Shown one piece after another: positions 1 through 6,566 of a stretch of DNA of 6,721 nt. The notes below the pieces were generated by a model that worked only from the letters and a program-made list of their open reading frames with translations, did no database searches and was not told where the DNA came from. Origin of the DNA: Spirochaetota bacterium (lineage in GTDB: Bacteria > Spirochaetota > Spirochaetia > SZUA-6); contig QNBI01000116.1 in assembly GCA_003641675.1 (NCBI GenBank), positions 1 through 6,721 on the forward strand. The letters are read 5' to 3'. Position 1 is the stretch's first letter, and each line of letters starts with the position of its first letter. The translations under genes were made by a program, and so were the position numbers.

Positions 1-21
1 CTTAAATCGAACCCTTTTCAT
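1..21 (-). CDS. start of an unidentified downstream gene (partial, 7 codons)
   Basis: An ATG at 21-19 opens a frame reading MKRVRFK that runs off the window edge. A Shine-Dalgarno-like AGGAGAG lies at 37-31; AGGAG is 11 nt from the ATG, rather long but the same distance as for permease 1 in this operon. The gap to the GH3 stop codon is 34 nt and contains no hairpin with a U tract, so this is probably the next cistron of the same operon. The basic N-terminus is too short to assign a family; catabolic enzymes, another glycosidase or a sugar kinase would all fit the context. The start call rests on the ribosome binding site and gene spacing only. Confidence 0.5.
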
Positions 22-55
22 TACTTGTATCTCTCCTGCAACTAACTCTGCAGCC

Positions 56-1795
56 CTACAGCTCAAAGGGGTTGTAATTCTTAAGCGGCCAGCTCCCTTC
101 CGGCACTATGCGTCCCATGAGAACCTCTTTAGCTACCTTTAACCCTTCCGGCGTTAAATTCATATCAAGCAGAATGCTTTTTGCTTCCGGAATTAAACCT
201 CCTGTACCCTTTATAAAATATGGGGTGTTAGTTATGAGTAGAACTGGGAACTTTTTTTCTATGAGTTCCTTTACAAAAGTGTGCGGCTTTTGTGATCTGT
301 CATAGAAATTTGTACAGATTATCAATTTATAGTTATTTTTTTCTACGTATTTTATAACTCTGCTCTCATCCTCTTTATTAAATCCAAAGTCGACTTCGTA
401 AGTTTCAAGTTCCGGCCATTCCTCTTCCATTAGCTGTGAAAACAAACCTGGGTGGTCATAAATATCATTCGGGCTCTTAATTGTATTAAGCTGATTAATT
501 AAAAGAGTCTTTTTACTTTTATCCAGAGGAACAGCATTTAACTCATCCTTAACGATGATTATAGCTTTCCTCGATGCTGTTCTTGACAGTTCAACTATAG
601 AACGGTCCTTATACGGTTTTGCGGCATTCTCCGCGTCAACAAAACCGAAATCATCAAAAAGCCCGTAATTATATTTAATTGTTAGAATTCGCCTTACTTT
701 ATCTTCAAGTTCACCGCCGTCTATTTTTCCCTCCTTCACCCACTTCTCCACAGTGTAGAACATCTCACCCCGCCATTTATTCTCTGCCTTCATAAGAACA
801 GTATCCGCACCTGCCTGGAGAGCCCGAGCGCACGCTTCTCCCACTCCGTACTGATCTATAAGGGCACCCATTGTCATACTGTCAGTGGTAATTAATCCTT
901 TAAAACCGAGTTCTTCACGGAGCAGTCCTGTAATTATCTTCCGCGAAACAGTGGAAATTTTATCATCCAGCGCAGGATAAAGAGTATGAGCTATCATAAT
1001 GGAGTCTATTCCGCTCTCTATAAGTTTCTTATAGGGATATAGTTCTATGTCATGAATTCTTTCTGCCGACGCCCCCAGTACGGGGCATGCGTGATGCGCA
1101 TCTACAGCGGAGTCACCTCTTCCTGGAAAGTGTTTCGCGGCTGCAATAATTTTCTCCTCTTTAAAACCCCTTACCATGGCCACCGCATGTTCGGCTACAA
1201 TTTCCTTACTGTCGCTGAATGCTCTCCGTCCTATTTCCGGATTGTTAGGATTAATATTAACATCAACTACCGGGGAATGTATCATATTAATCCCGGAGGC
1301 GTGTATCTGTTTTCCTATGGCTTTTGCTACCCTGTAGGTATGCTCGGGGTCTCCGGCAGAAGTAAGGCCCATGTTGGAAGGAAATTGTACTATTCCTCCC
1401 CTGCAAAGATCTTTGCTCGTATCGCCTTCCTGGTCTATAATCATGTGCAAAGGAATTGCAGGACTTCTTTTAGATGCCAGTTCTTTAAGCCCGTTAAGCA
1501 TTCGGGCATATTCCTCCGGGCTATAGTAGGGGGGTGGTCCCGATTTAGCTATCTTTTCCATAGAAGGTTTATAATCATCGCCAAATCTTTCATTTTTGGC
1601 TTTTTCATCGCTAAAATAACGGAATATCCTTGTAAAACCCGATAACCTGATACCGCTGCAGTGGTAACGTGTAATCGCCTCTCTTAAGTCATTTGTTATT
1701 ACTGTTCCTGACATTCCTACAACGATACACTGGCCAATTTTCTGCTCCAGAGACATACGGCTTAATATTTTCTCTACAAACTCCTGTCTGTTCAA
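56..1795 (-). CDS. cytoplasmic glycoside hydrolase family 3, NagZ-like (probable beta-N-acetylhexosaminidase)
   Basis: 579 aa with a GH3 TIM-barrel over roughly residues 10-390, then an alpha/beta C-terminal domain (about 400-560), making it longer than single-domain NagZ (about 340 aa) and closer to two-domain Bacillus NagZ/YbbD. Visible landmarks are substrate-pocket DQEG (121-124), NPEIGRRAF (185-193), KHFPGRG (221-227) followed by D232-A-H234, and TTDSMTMGA (303-311) with D305 as the expected nucleophile. The KHFPG(x)Gx4DxH loop marks the N-acetylglucosaminidase branch, which uses an Asp/His acid-base dyad instead of a distal Glu. No signal peptide is visible, so it should act on imported oligosaccharides. 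The start is a TTG with GGGAG at 1808-1804, 8 nt upstream; the next in-frame ATG is codon 14. It follows the binding-protein gene by 105 nt. Family is certain; substrate is inferred. Some family members with the Asp/His dyad are phosphorylases, which cannot be excluded. Confidence 0.93.
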   Translation of the reverse strand: MNRQEFVEKILSRMSLEQKIGQCIVVGMSGTVITNDLREAITRYHCSGIRLSGFTRIFRYFSDEKAKNERFGDDYKPSMEKIAKSGPPPYYSPEEYARMLNGLKELASKRSPAIPLHMIIDQEGDTSKDLCRGGIVQFPSNMGLTSAGDPEHTYRVAKAIGKQIHASGINMIHSPVVDVNINPNNPEIGRRAFSDSKEIVAEHAVAMVRGFKEEKIIAAAKHFPGRGDSAVDAHHACPVLGASAERIHDIELYPYKKLIESGIDSIMIAHTLYPALDDKISTVSRKIITGLLREELGFKGLITTDSMTMGALIDQYGVGEACARALQAGADTVLMKAENKWRGEMFYTVEKWVKEGKIDGGELEDKVRRILTIKYNYGLFDDFGFVDAENAAKPYKDRSIVELSRTASRKAIIIVKDELNAVPLDKSKKTLLINQLNTIKSPNDIYDHPGLFSQLMEEEWPELETYEVDFGFNKEDESRVIKYVEKNNYKLIICTNFYDRSQKPHTFVKELIEKKFPVLLITNTPYFIKGTGGLIPEAKSILLDMNLTPEGLKVAKEVLMGRIVPEGSWPLKNYNPFEL

Positions 1796-1832
1796 ACTTC
1801 ACACTCCCATTAACCAATCATTTTTAAATACA

Positions 1833-1883
1833 CCGCCGGAACCCCGGATTTTTTAAAATTAAAAGGCAAGGGCCGCCGGCGGC
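1833..1883 (-). other. GC-rich hairpin region between binding-protein and GH3 genes
   Basis: The 105-nt gap holds a perfect 12-bp palindrome, GCCGCCGGCGGC (1872-1883), only 17 nt past the binding-protein stop codon. A second GC block, CCGCCGG (1833-1839), can pair with CCGGCGG (1876-1882) to form a larger stem around an AT-rich interior. CCGG-GGTT-CCGG (minus-strand reading, 1847-1836) is a further small stem. No run of U directly follows the 12-bp palindrome, so this looks more like a 3' mRNA stabiliser or partial attenuator than a full intrinsic terminator. It would let the binding-protein message outlast the GH3 message. The alternative pairings exclude one another. The role is inferred. 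Confidence 0.55.
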
Positions 1884-1900
1884 AAGTATCAGTCTATATC

Positions 1901-3454
1901 TTATTTTTTAAATTTCCTCTCATAGGCCTTCTGATAAATTGCAGTAACATCTTTAAGACCCATGTCGTTAAGCTCTTTAACAAATTTATCAAAATCAGCT
2001 AAAGGACGTGCTCCAACCATAAACTTAGCTGTATTTTCCAGTACGTAGGATCGTATCTGGCTGTACTTATCTTTAAGAACATTGGTTTCGTCCTCTGTAA
2101 AGGAAAGCATTGGGAAAGCATCGATTATGTAGTTGTCCTGATAATCCTTCCTTGCTGCAAAGGCTATCTTGTTTGCAAACTGCTTTTCATAGTTAATATC
2201 CTGAACCATACCAATTTTCCACTGACACCCCTCTGACACAAGCGATTCATGAAAACCGAGGCCATTCGGATTATGCTTAATTAGGTCGGTATAAACAGGT
2301 TCTCCATTAACCATTGTATAATCTCTGCCTTCCACACCAAAATTGGTGAGAATAATACCCTTTTTTGAGTATATAAAATCCATCATTTTTATTGTCTCAA
2401 CAGGATTTTTGTCGGAAAAAGTGATAGCCCAGCCGCCGTCTTTCCTTACGCGGCTCATCTGTATTCTTGTATATGCTTTTTTTGCAGTTCCGACAGGGGG
2501 GGCCATGTGTCTTAAGTTGAAACCGGGAATTTTGCCTTTCAAAGTATCATTTAAGCTGGCAGTAGATGCAAACCAGTCATGAATACAGCCTGCAAGGTTC
2601 TTCCCGAAAAGCTCATTTCTAGGATTTCCCGGTCTGGTAAAAACTTCCTGATCTATAAGTTTTGCGCTGTACAGTTTATTTATATATGCAAGATAATCTT
2701 TGTACTGAGGTTCTGCAGGGCCGAAATGGACCTTGTTTCCCCTTAAAACCCAAGCCATGTCTGCATCGAAAGCATAGGCAAATGCCTGTATATTGTAGAA
2801 TGCATCATCGCCTCTTCTTCTGAAAACCAGAGGTATCTCGTCTTTCTTCCCGTTTCCATTCGGGTCCCTGTCTCTGAATGCAACAAGCACTTTGTACAGT
2901 TCATCCGTTGTTTTCGGTATCTTAAGTCCAAGCTTATCCAGCCAGTCATATCTTATATACCAGCCTCTTGCCGCTTTTATTGCCGCCAACATTGGGACAA
3001 AGTAAATATGTCCATCCTGAGCTGTTATCATGTCTTTTATTTCCTGATTCTCTAAAAGGGTCTTTTTAAGGTTAGGAGCATACTTCCTTATTAAATCTTC
3101 CAGCGGGATAAAAGCTCCCTCTTCTCCAAAACGGTTAATACTGCTGTGTCCTCCTTTGCCTTCATAATAGGCAACTATATCCGGTAGCTCTCCAGAAGCC
3201 ATTAACAGATTGAACTTCTGTTCCTTAACCTGTGTTGATATAAGGTCCCAGCTTAACTTAACGCCTGTTGCCTTTTCAACTTCTTTCCAATTAGGAACAG
3301 TTTCAAGGTTTACAGGTACTTCCGCAGCTTTTACAGCCCATACTTTGAGTGCCGGAGCTGTGCTTCCCTCAGCCTTTGTCTCTCCCTGTCCGGCAGCGAA
3401 AAGCATGCCTGTAAGGGTTAAAACAAGAAAAAAAGCGATTAAGATTTTTTTCAT
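1901..3454 (-). CDS. extracellular oligosaccharide-binding protein of a CUT1 ABC transporter (LplA/AlgQ-like)
   Basis: 517 aa, the large size typical of LplA/AlgQ-type binding proteins. It captures the sugar outside the inner membrane and delivers it to the two permeases encoded upstream. Residues 1-20 form a Sec signal (MKKI basic end, hydrophobic core, LFA before AGQGE). There is no cysteine, so it is predicted to be a cleaved soluble protein, not a lipoprotein. Mature landmarks are W-K-E-V-E-K-ATGV (56-65), LMASGELPDIV (84-94) and an EF-hand-like loop D197-P-N-G-N-G-K-K-D205-E206-I-P, which matches the calcium site of alginate-binding AlgQ2 in residue spacing. The ATG start has AGGAG at 3465-3461, 6 nt away, the best ribosome binding site in the operon. 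A hairpin lies just upstream and GC-rich stems downstream, fitting a need for more binding protein than permease. The sugar bound cannot be read from sequence. Confidence 0.93.
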   Translation of the reverse strand: MKKILIAFFLVLTLTGMLFAAGQGETKAEGSTAPALKVWAVKAAEVPVNLETVPNWKEVEKATGVKLSWDLISTQVKEQKFNLLMASGELPDIVAYYEGKGGHSSINRFGEEGAFIPLEDLIRKYAPNLKKTLLENQEIKDMITAQDGHIYFVPMLAAIKAARGWYIRYDWLDKLGLKIPKTTDELYKVLVAFRDRDPNGNGKKDEIPLVFRRRGDDAFYNIQAFAYAFDADMAWVLRGNKVHFGPAEPQYKDYLAYINKLYSAKLIDQEVFTRPGNPRNELFGKNLAGCIHDWFASTASLNDTLKGKIPGFNLRHMAPPVGTAKKAYTRIQMSRVRKDGGWAITFSDKNPVETIKMMDFIYSKKGIILTNFGVEGRDYTMVNGEPVYTDLIKHNPNGLGFHESLVSEGCQWKIGMVQDINYEKQFANKIAFAARKDYQDNYIIDAFPMLSFTEDETNVLKDKYSQIRSYVLENTAKFMVGARPLADFDKFVKELNDMGLKDVTAIYQKAYERKFKK

Positions 3455-3487
3455 TTTCCTCTCCTTTTAAATGATATTTTATAATAG

Positions 3488-3502
3488 CCGGATAACATCC
3501 GG
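3488..3502 (-). other. intercistronic hairpin ahead of the binding-protein gene
   Basis: A perfect 6-bp GC-rich stem, CCGGAT/ATCCGG, with a 3-nt loop sits in the 67-nt gap between permease 2 and the binding-protein gene, about 34 nt before the latter's ATG. No U tract directly follows it in the transcript (CTATTATAAAA comes next), so it is not a standard terminator. A likely role is a processing or 5'-protection element that separates the stable binding-protein message from the permease message. Role inferred; the stem is visible. Confidence 0.5.
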
Positions 3503-3521
3503 GATAATTCCGTTTTCAAGC

Positions 3522-4436
3522 TCACCCTTTTACAGATCCTAATGTCACACCTTTTACAAAGTATTTCTGTATAAAGGGATAGATCACTGCAATCGGGAGA
3601 GTAGCCACAACAATTGTTGCATACTTTACCGCTTCTGCATTTGTGGCAGCCTTCCCTATGTTTGTATCCATCTCCTCACCCATAGATGCAAGAACAATAA
3701 GCTGCCTTAATACAACCTGAAGAGGGTATTTTTTCTCGTTATTCAAGAAAACCATTGCCCAGAAGTAACCGTTCCACCTATTTGTAAGATAGTACAGGCC
3801 TATCGTAGCAAGCGCTGCACCGGAAACTGGAAGAACGATCTGTGTAAGTATCATTAGCTCCGATGCCCCATCTAGCTTAGCTGCCTCGAACAATTCTTCC
3901 GGGATTGTCTCAAAAAAAGATCGCAGTATAATTACATAGAAGGGAAATGCCGCAAACACAATTAGAATAGAAAGCCTTGTATTTAACAGATGGAGCGACT
4001 TCACAACAAGATAAAGTGGTATCATCATTCCTGTTGCAGATATAAACATAGTGATGGATACAAAGATATTCATGAACTTTCTTCCGCTGAACCTTTTACG
4101 GGACATGGGGTATGCTGCAAGTATGGAAACTAAAAGGTTTATGGCAGTACCAAAGGTTACATAGAATAGAGTATTTGCATAACCTGTCCAGATTCTTGCA
4201 TCTCTTAGAATTAGTTTGTAGGACTGCACGCTGAAAGGCATTACGGGCACCAGAACAACTCTGTTTTCGTAAAGAGCCTGCGGGTCAGAAAAACTCGCCG
4301 AAACAACATAGAGGAAAGGATAAATCGTTATAATGCAGATTATCATGACTACAAGGTAGAGAATAATATCCGGAATGAGATTCCCGATATTAATTCTTTT
4401 TCTGCTTTTGCTTAATTTACCAGAGAGTTGCTTCAC
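3522..4436 (-). CDS. ABC sugar permease 2, CUT1 family, LplC/YtcP-like
   Basis: 304 aa from the GTG at 4436. It forms one half of the membrane channel, paired with permease 1. Six hydrophobic segments are visible at about 24-48, 86-112, 122-144, 154-172, 202-220 and 273-291. The ATPase-docking EAA loop reads EELFEAAKLDGASELMILTQ, with E184, G190 and a proline (P203) closing it. The C-terminal FVKGVTLGSVKG is the usual ending of YtcP/LplC proteins. I chose the GTG because AGGGAG (4450-4445) sits 8 nt before it. The upstream in-frame TTG at 4454 would add six residues (MQGDLE) but would place that Shine-Dalgarno inside the gene. With the GTG start it overlaps the end of permease 1 by 20 nt, implying translational coupling. 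Family is certain, the exact start is likely, and the sugar is unknown. Confidence 0.92.
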   Translation of the reverse strand: MKQLSGKLSKSRKRINIGNLIPDIILYLVVMIICIITIYPFLYVVSASFSDPQALYENRVVLVPVMPFSVQSYKLILRDARIWTGYANTLFYVTFGTAINLLVSILAAYPMSRKRFSGRKFMNIFVSITMFISATGMMIPLYLVVKSLHLLNTRLSILIVFAAFPFYVIILRSFFETIPEELFEAAKLDGASELMILTQIVLPVSGAALATIGLYYLTNRWNGYFWAMVFLNNEKKYPLQVVLRQLIVLASMGEEMDTNIGKAATNAEAVKYATIVVATLPIAVIYPFIQKYFVKGVTLGSVKG

Positions 4437-5331
4437 TTCTAAATCTCCCTGCAAGTTTATTTGAAAATATCACAAGAAAAAGCGCTATAACGGTTTCGAA
4501 TAATCCCACAGCAGTTGCATATGAGTAATCTGCTCCTATGAGCCCCCGCCTGTACACAAAAGTGCTTATAACCTCTGCAGTAGAAAGTATTACATCATTC
4601 TGAAGCAGAAGTACTTCTTCGAAAGAAACACTTATTAATCTCCCGATCCTTACGAGAAACATTATCATAATTGTAGGCAAAATACCTGGAAGGGTGATAT
4701 AGATAAGCTTGTTGAACCTTCCGGCACCGTCACAGTCAGCTGCTTCGTACAAATTAGGATCGATTGCTGTGAGGGCTGCCAAATATATTATTGCCGTATA
4801 CCCAGTACCTTTGAATATCCTGAGGAAAATATATATAAACCAGAAATACTTAGGCTTCTGCATGAAATAAATGGGGTTACCACCTAAGCGCTTTATAATT
4901 CCGTTTATTACCCCTGTTGATGGGGATAAGAAATTTATCGCAATTCCAGCAATCACGACAAAAGAAACAAAATATGGGAGCAGTGTTATTGTCTGTGAAA
5001 TTTTTTTGAATATTTTATTTTTTATTCCGTTTAAAAGAAGCGCAAGTATTATTGGCATTGGGAATTCAAAAATTATGGAAAGAAAGCCAATCATAAGTGT
5101 GTTTCTTAATACTCTACCGAAATATACGGAGTGAAAAAATTGCTTAAAGTAGAGAAAGCCGACCCAAGGGCTTGCTGCAATACCTTTAAATGGACTGTAC
5201 CTCTTAAAAGCTATTATTATTCCGGAAACTGGAATATATTTAAAAATAATAAAGTACGCTATTACAGGGATCAGCATTAGCCAGAGGGCTCTTTCATCGA
5301 CAAGTCTGAACTTTTTCCTTCTAACTTTCAA
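4417..5331 (-). CDS. ABC sugar permease 1, CUT1 family, LplB-like
   Basis: 304 aa and the first gene of the transporter operon. It forms the other half of the import channel in the inner membrane. The short basic N-terminus (MKVRRKKFRL) is followed by six membrane segments at about 16-36, 79-102, 115-136, 163-188, 213-233 and 270-291. The EAA loop for ATPase contact is clear: LYEAADCDGAGRFNKLIYITLPGI, with E196, D201, G202 and P215. RxLRNTLMIGF near 73-83 is typical of LplB proteins. The start is TTG at 5331-5329 with AGGAG 11 nt upstream; no in-frame ATG or GTG is nearby on the 5' side, and the first internal ATG would cut into segment 1. The predicted mRNA starts near 5388, giving a 5' leader of about 57 nt that carries one operator copy. 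The ATPase partner is not in this window. Confidence 0.92.
   Translation of the reverse strand: MKVRRKKFRLVDERALWLMLIPVIAYFIIFKYIPVSGIIIAFKRYSPFKGIAASPWVGFLYFKQFFHSVYFGRVLRNTLMIGFLSIIFEFPMPIILALLLNGIKNKIFKKISQTITLLPYFVSFVVIAGIAINFLSPSTGVINGIIKRLGGNPIYFMQKPKYFWFIYIFLRIFKGTGYTAIIYLAALTAIDPNLYEAADCDGAGRFNKLIYITLPGILPTIMIMFLVRIGRLISVSFEEVLLLQNDVILSTAEVISTFVYRRGLIGADYSYATAVGLFETVIALFLVIFSNKLAGRFRSEATLW
4445..4450 (-). promoter_or_regulatory. ribosome binding site deciding the permease 2 start
   Basis: AGGGAG lies inside the last codons of permease 1, 8 nt before GTG 4436-4434. It favours this GTG over the TTG at 4454, which lies upstream of the site. Ribosomes finishing permease 1 at 4417 would be close enough to restart here. 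Confidence 0.65.
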
Positions 5332-5361
5332 TTTTAATAGCGCTCCTGTTAGCTAAAAATG

Positions 5362-5410
5362 ATTGTATGGCATTATTCTATTTTTATAATATCTATTATA
5401 CCATACAATT
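5362..5410. promoter_or_regulatory. paired operator, inverted copies of ATTGTATGG
   Basis: ATTGTATGG (5362-5370) and CCATACAAT (5401-5409) form a perfect 9-bp inverted repeat 30 bp apart. Each belongs to a 15-bp near-palindromic site: ATTGTATGGTATAAT on the minus strand (5409-5395) and ATTGTATGGCATTAT on the plus strand (5362-5376). The first covers the -10 box; the second lies at about +13 to +27. Site centres are 33 bp apart, about three helical turns. Between them, 5385-5400 is a further perfect palindrome, TATAATA-TC-TATTATA. The ATTnTA...TAnAAT form resembles operators of AraR-type regulators, so the adjacent repressor is the natural ligand. Confidence 0.75.
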
Positions 5411-5422
5411 AATCTGTGTCAA
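5395..5422 (-). promoter_or_regulatory. sigma70-type promoter of the transporter/GH3 operon
   Basis: Read on the minus strand: TTGACA (5422-5417), a 16-bp spacer ending in TGG, then TATAAT (5400-5395). Both hexamers match consensus and the TG at the usual extended -10 position is present, so an intrinsically strong promoter is expected. The predicted start is near 5388, about 57 nt before the permease 1 TTG. The -10 hexamer and half the spacer lie inside an operator copy, so repressor binding should exclude RNA polymerase. Confidence 0.85.
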
Positions 5423-5448
5423 GGGTACATACTAAAAATTATTTATAT

Positions 5449-6561
5449 TTATTTTGGATTATTTATGTATACCGATTTTCTAATTACCAGTTCTGTTTCA
5501 ATCTCTTCTTCTATATACACAGGAGCTGTTCTATCATGAATTGTATTTAGTATTTTCAGTGCCCTCTCTACCATTCCAGGCCTGTTTACTCTAATTGTAG
5601 TAAGCGGAGGAGTAGCAATTCTGCTTGCAAAGATATCATCAAATCCTGCAACAGAAAAATCTAAAGGAATTCTCATCTTCGCTAAATGAACTAAAGAGTA
5701 CATTCCAAGGGCGGATACATCATTATAGCCAAAGGCGGCAGTGAACCCCTTGCTGACAAGACTTTTTAGCGCATCAAGGGAATCCATGGAATCCGGAAGA
5801 TACTTAAAAAGCTTTATGTCAGTAGCCAGATCACCTTTCCACTGTTCAACAGCTGCTTTTGCTGCGTTATATCTTTTATTAAGAATCTCCGACTCTTCAA
5901 GTTCCAAGGAATAGGCAAAAATAATTTTGTGATGACCAAGACTAATGAGATAGTCTATCATCTGCCCTATAGTTTTTATCGAAATAATAACAGAACCAAA
6001 TCTCCCCCCAACCTTCCCATTAATTTTTCTGTTAAGCAGAACAACAGTTATATTATTTTGTGACATGTAATTCAAATAGCAGTCCGGGAGGGAACCCTGG
6101 ACAATAACTCCAAGTATGCTTTTAGCTGCTTCTTTGAATGATTCTTCAACTTTGAGTGCTGTTTTATCATATACGATGAAACCGGGCCTGTTTTTATGAT
6201 TGCTCATCCGCATGAGAAAAGAAAGGTATAGATCCTTACAATGGTAATTAGAAGGACTTTCTAAATCTATTAATTTACTTCTTGACCTATCCACAAGCAT
6301 TATTATTCTATCTACGTCACTCCGTATATTAGGTAGACACACTACAGAACCTGAGCCCTGCTTAGGTTTCAGGTATCCGACACTTGTAAGATATGCAGTT
6401 GCCTTGTTGGCTGTCTGCGGATTTACATTGTAAATTTCTGCAAGTTTTCTTAACGTAGGGATATTCTCGCCAACCCTGTATTTGCCATTTATTATATCTC
6501 TTCTTAAATATTCTGCAATTTCAAGATACTTCTTCTTTCTAATAGGTTTTTCCGAATGCAT
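5449..6561 (-). CDS. AraR-type transcriptional repressor: GntR winged helix fused to LacI/PBP-like sugar sensor
   Basis: 370 aa. Residues 11-75 form a GntR winged helix-turn-helix (YLEIAEYLRRDIINGKYRVG, then VNPQTANKATAYLTSVGYL with wing KQGSGSVV). Residues 84-364 resemble the LacI/GalR effector domain: GHHKIIFAY (209-217), YNDVSALGMYSL (279-290), P-L-DFSVAGFDDI (299-310), PPLTTIRVNRPGMVERAL (318-335) and ELVIRKS (357-363). This domain layout matches B. subtilis AraR, but the bound sugar is unknown, so I assign no symbol. It is expected to repress the transporter operon and itself until an imported sugar or breakdown product binds. The ATG is preceded by no Shine-Dalgarno and lies 5 nt after a TATAAT, suggesting a leaderless message. 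No terminator is visible before the transporter promoter, so some read-through is possible. Confidence 0.93.
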   Translation of the reverse strand: MHSEKPIRKKKYLEIAEYLRRDIINGKYRVGENIPTLRKLAEIYNVNPQTANKATAYLTSVGYLKPKQGSGSVVCLPNIRSDVDRIIMLVDRSRSKLIDLESPSNYHCKDLYLSFLMRMSNHKNRPGFIVYDKTALKVEESFKEAAKSILGVIVQGSLPDCYLNYMSQNNITVVLLNRKINGKVGGRFGSVIISIKTIGQMIDYLISLGHHKIIFAYSLELEESEILNKRYNAAKAAVEQWKGDLATDIKLFKYLPDSMDSLDALKSLVSKGFTAAFGYNDVSALGMYSLVHLAKMRIPLDFSVAGFDDIFASRIATPPLTTIRVNRPGMVERALKILNTIHDRTAPVYIEEEIETELVIRKSVYINNPK

Positions 6562-6566
6562 ATTGA

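Noticed and set aside
1052..1645. Long plus-strand open frame of 197 codons opposite the GH3 gene
   Set aside because: It is fully antisense to a gene with clear catalytic motifs; its translation is Cys-, Arg- and Tyr-rich with no motif, and it has no ribosome binding site.
1872..1883. Intrinsic terminator after the binding-protein gene
   Set aside because: The 12-bp GC palindrome is followed by CCTTGCCTTTTAATTTT, not a direct U tract, and the GH3 gene with its own ribosome binding site follows without a recognisable promoter.
2743..2949. Short minus-strand frame inside the binding-protein gene
   Set aside because: It lies wholly within the binding-protein coding region in another frame; the calcium loop and family motifs are in the long frame.
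3210..3470. Plus-strand frame opposite the binding protein's N-terminus
   Set aside because: It is the antisense image of the signal peptide and its ribosome binding site; no independent support.
3466..3490. Separate promoter for the binding-protein gene at TATTATAAAA
   Set aside because: The -10-like bases have no acceptable -35 at 16-18 bp; a TTGAAA exists but is 27 bp away.
4437..4454. TTG at 4454 as the start of permease 2
   Set aside because: AGGGAG at 4450-4445 lies downstream of this TTG and correctly upstream of the GTG at 4436; the added MQGDLE has no family support.
5411..5448. Terminator between the repressor gene and the transporter promoter
   Set aside because: The stretch is AT-rich but contains no stem followed by a U run.
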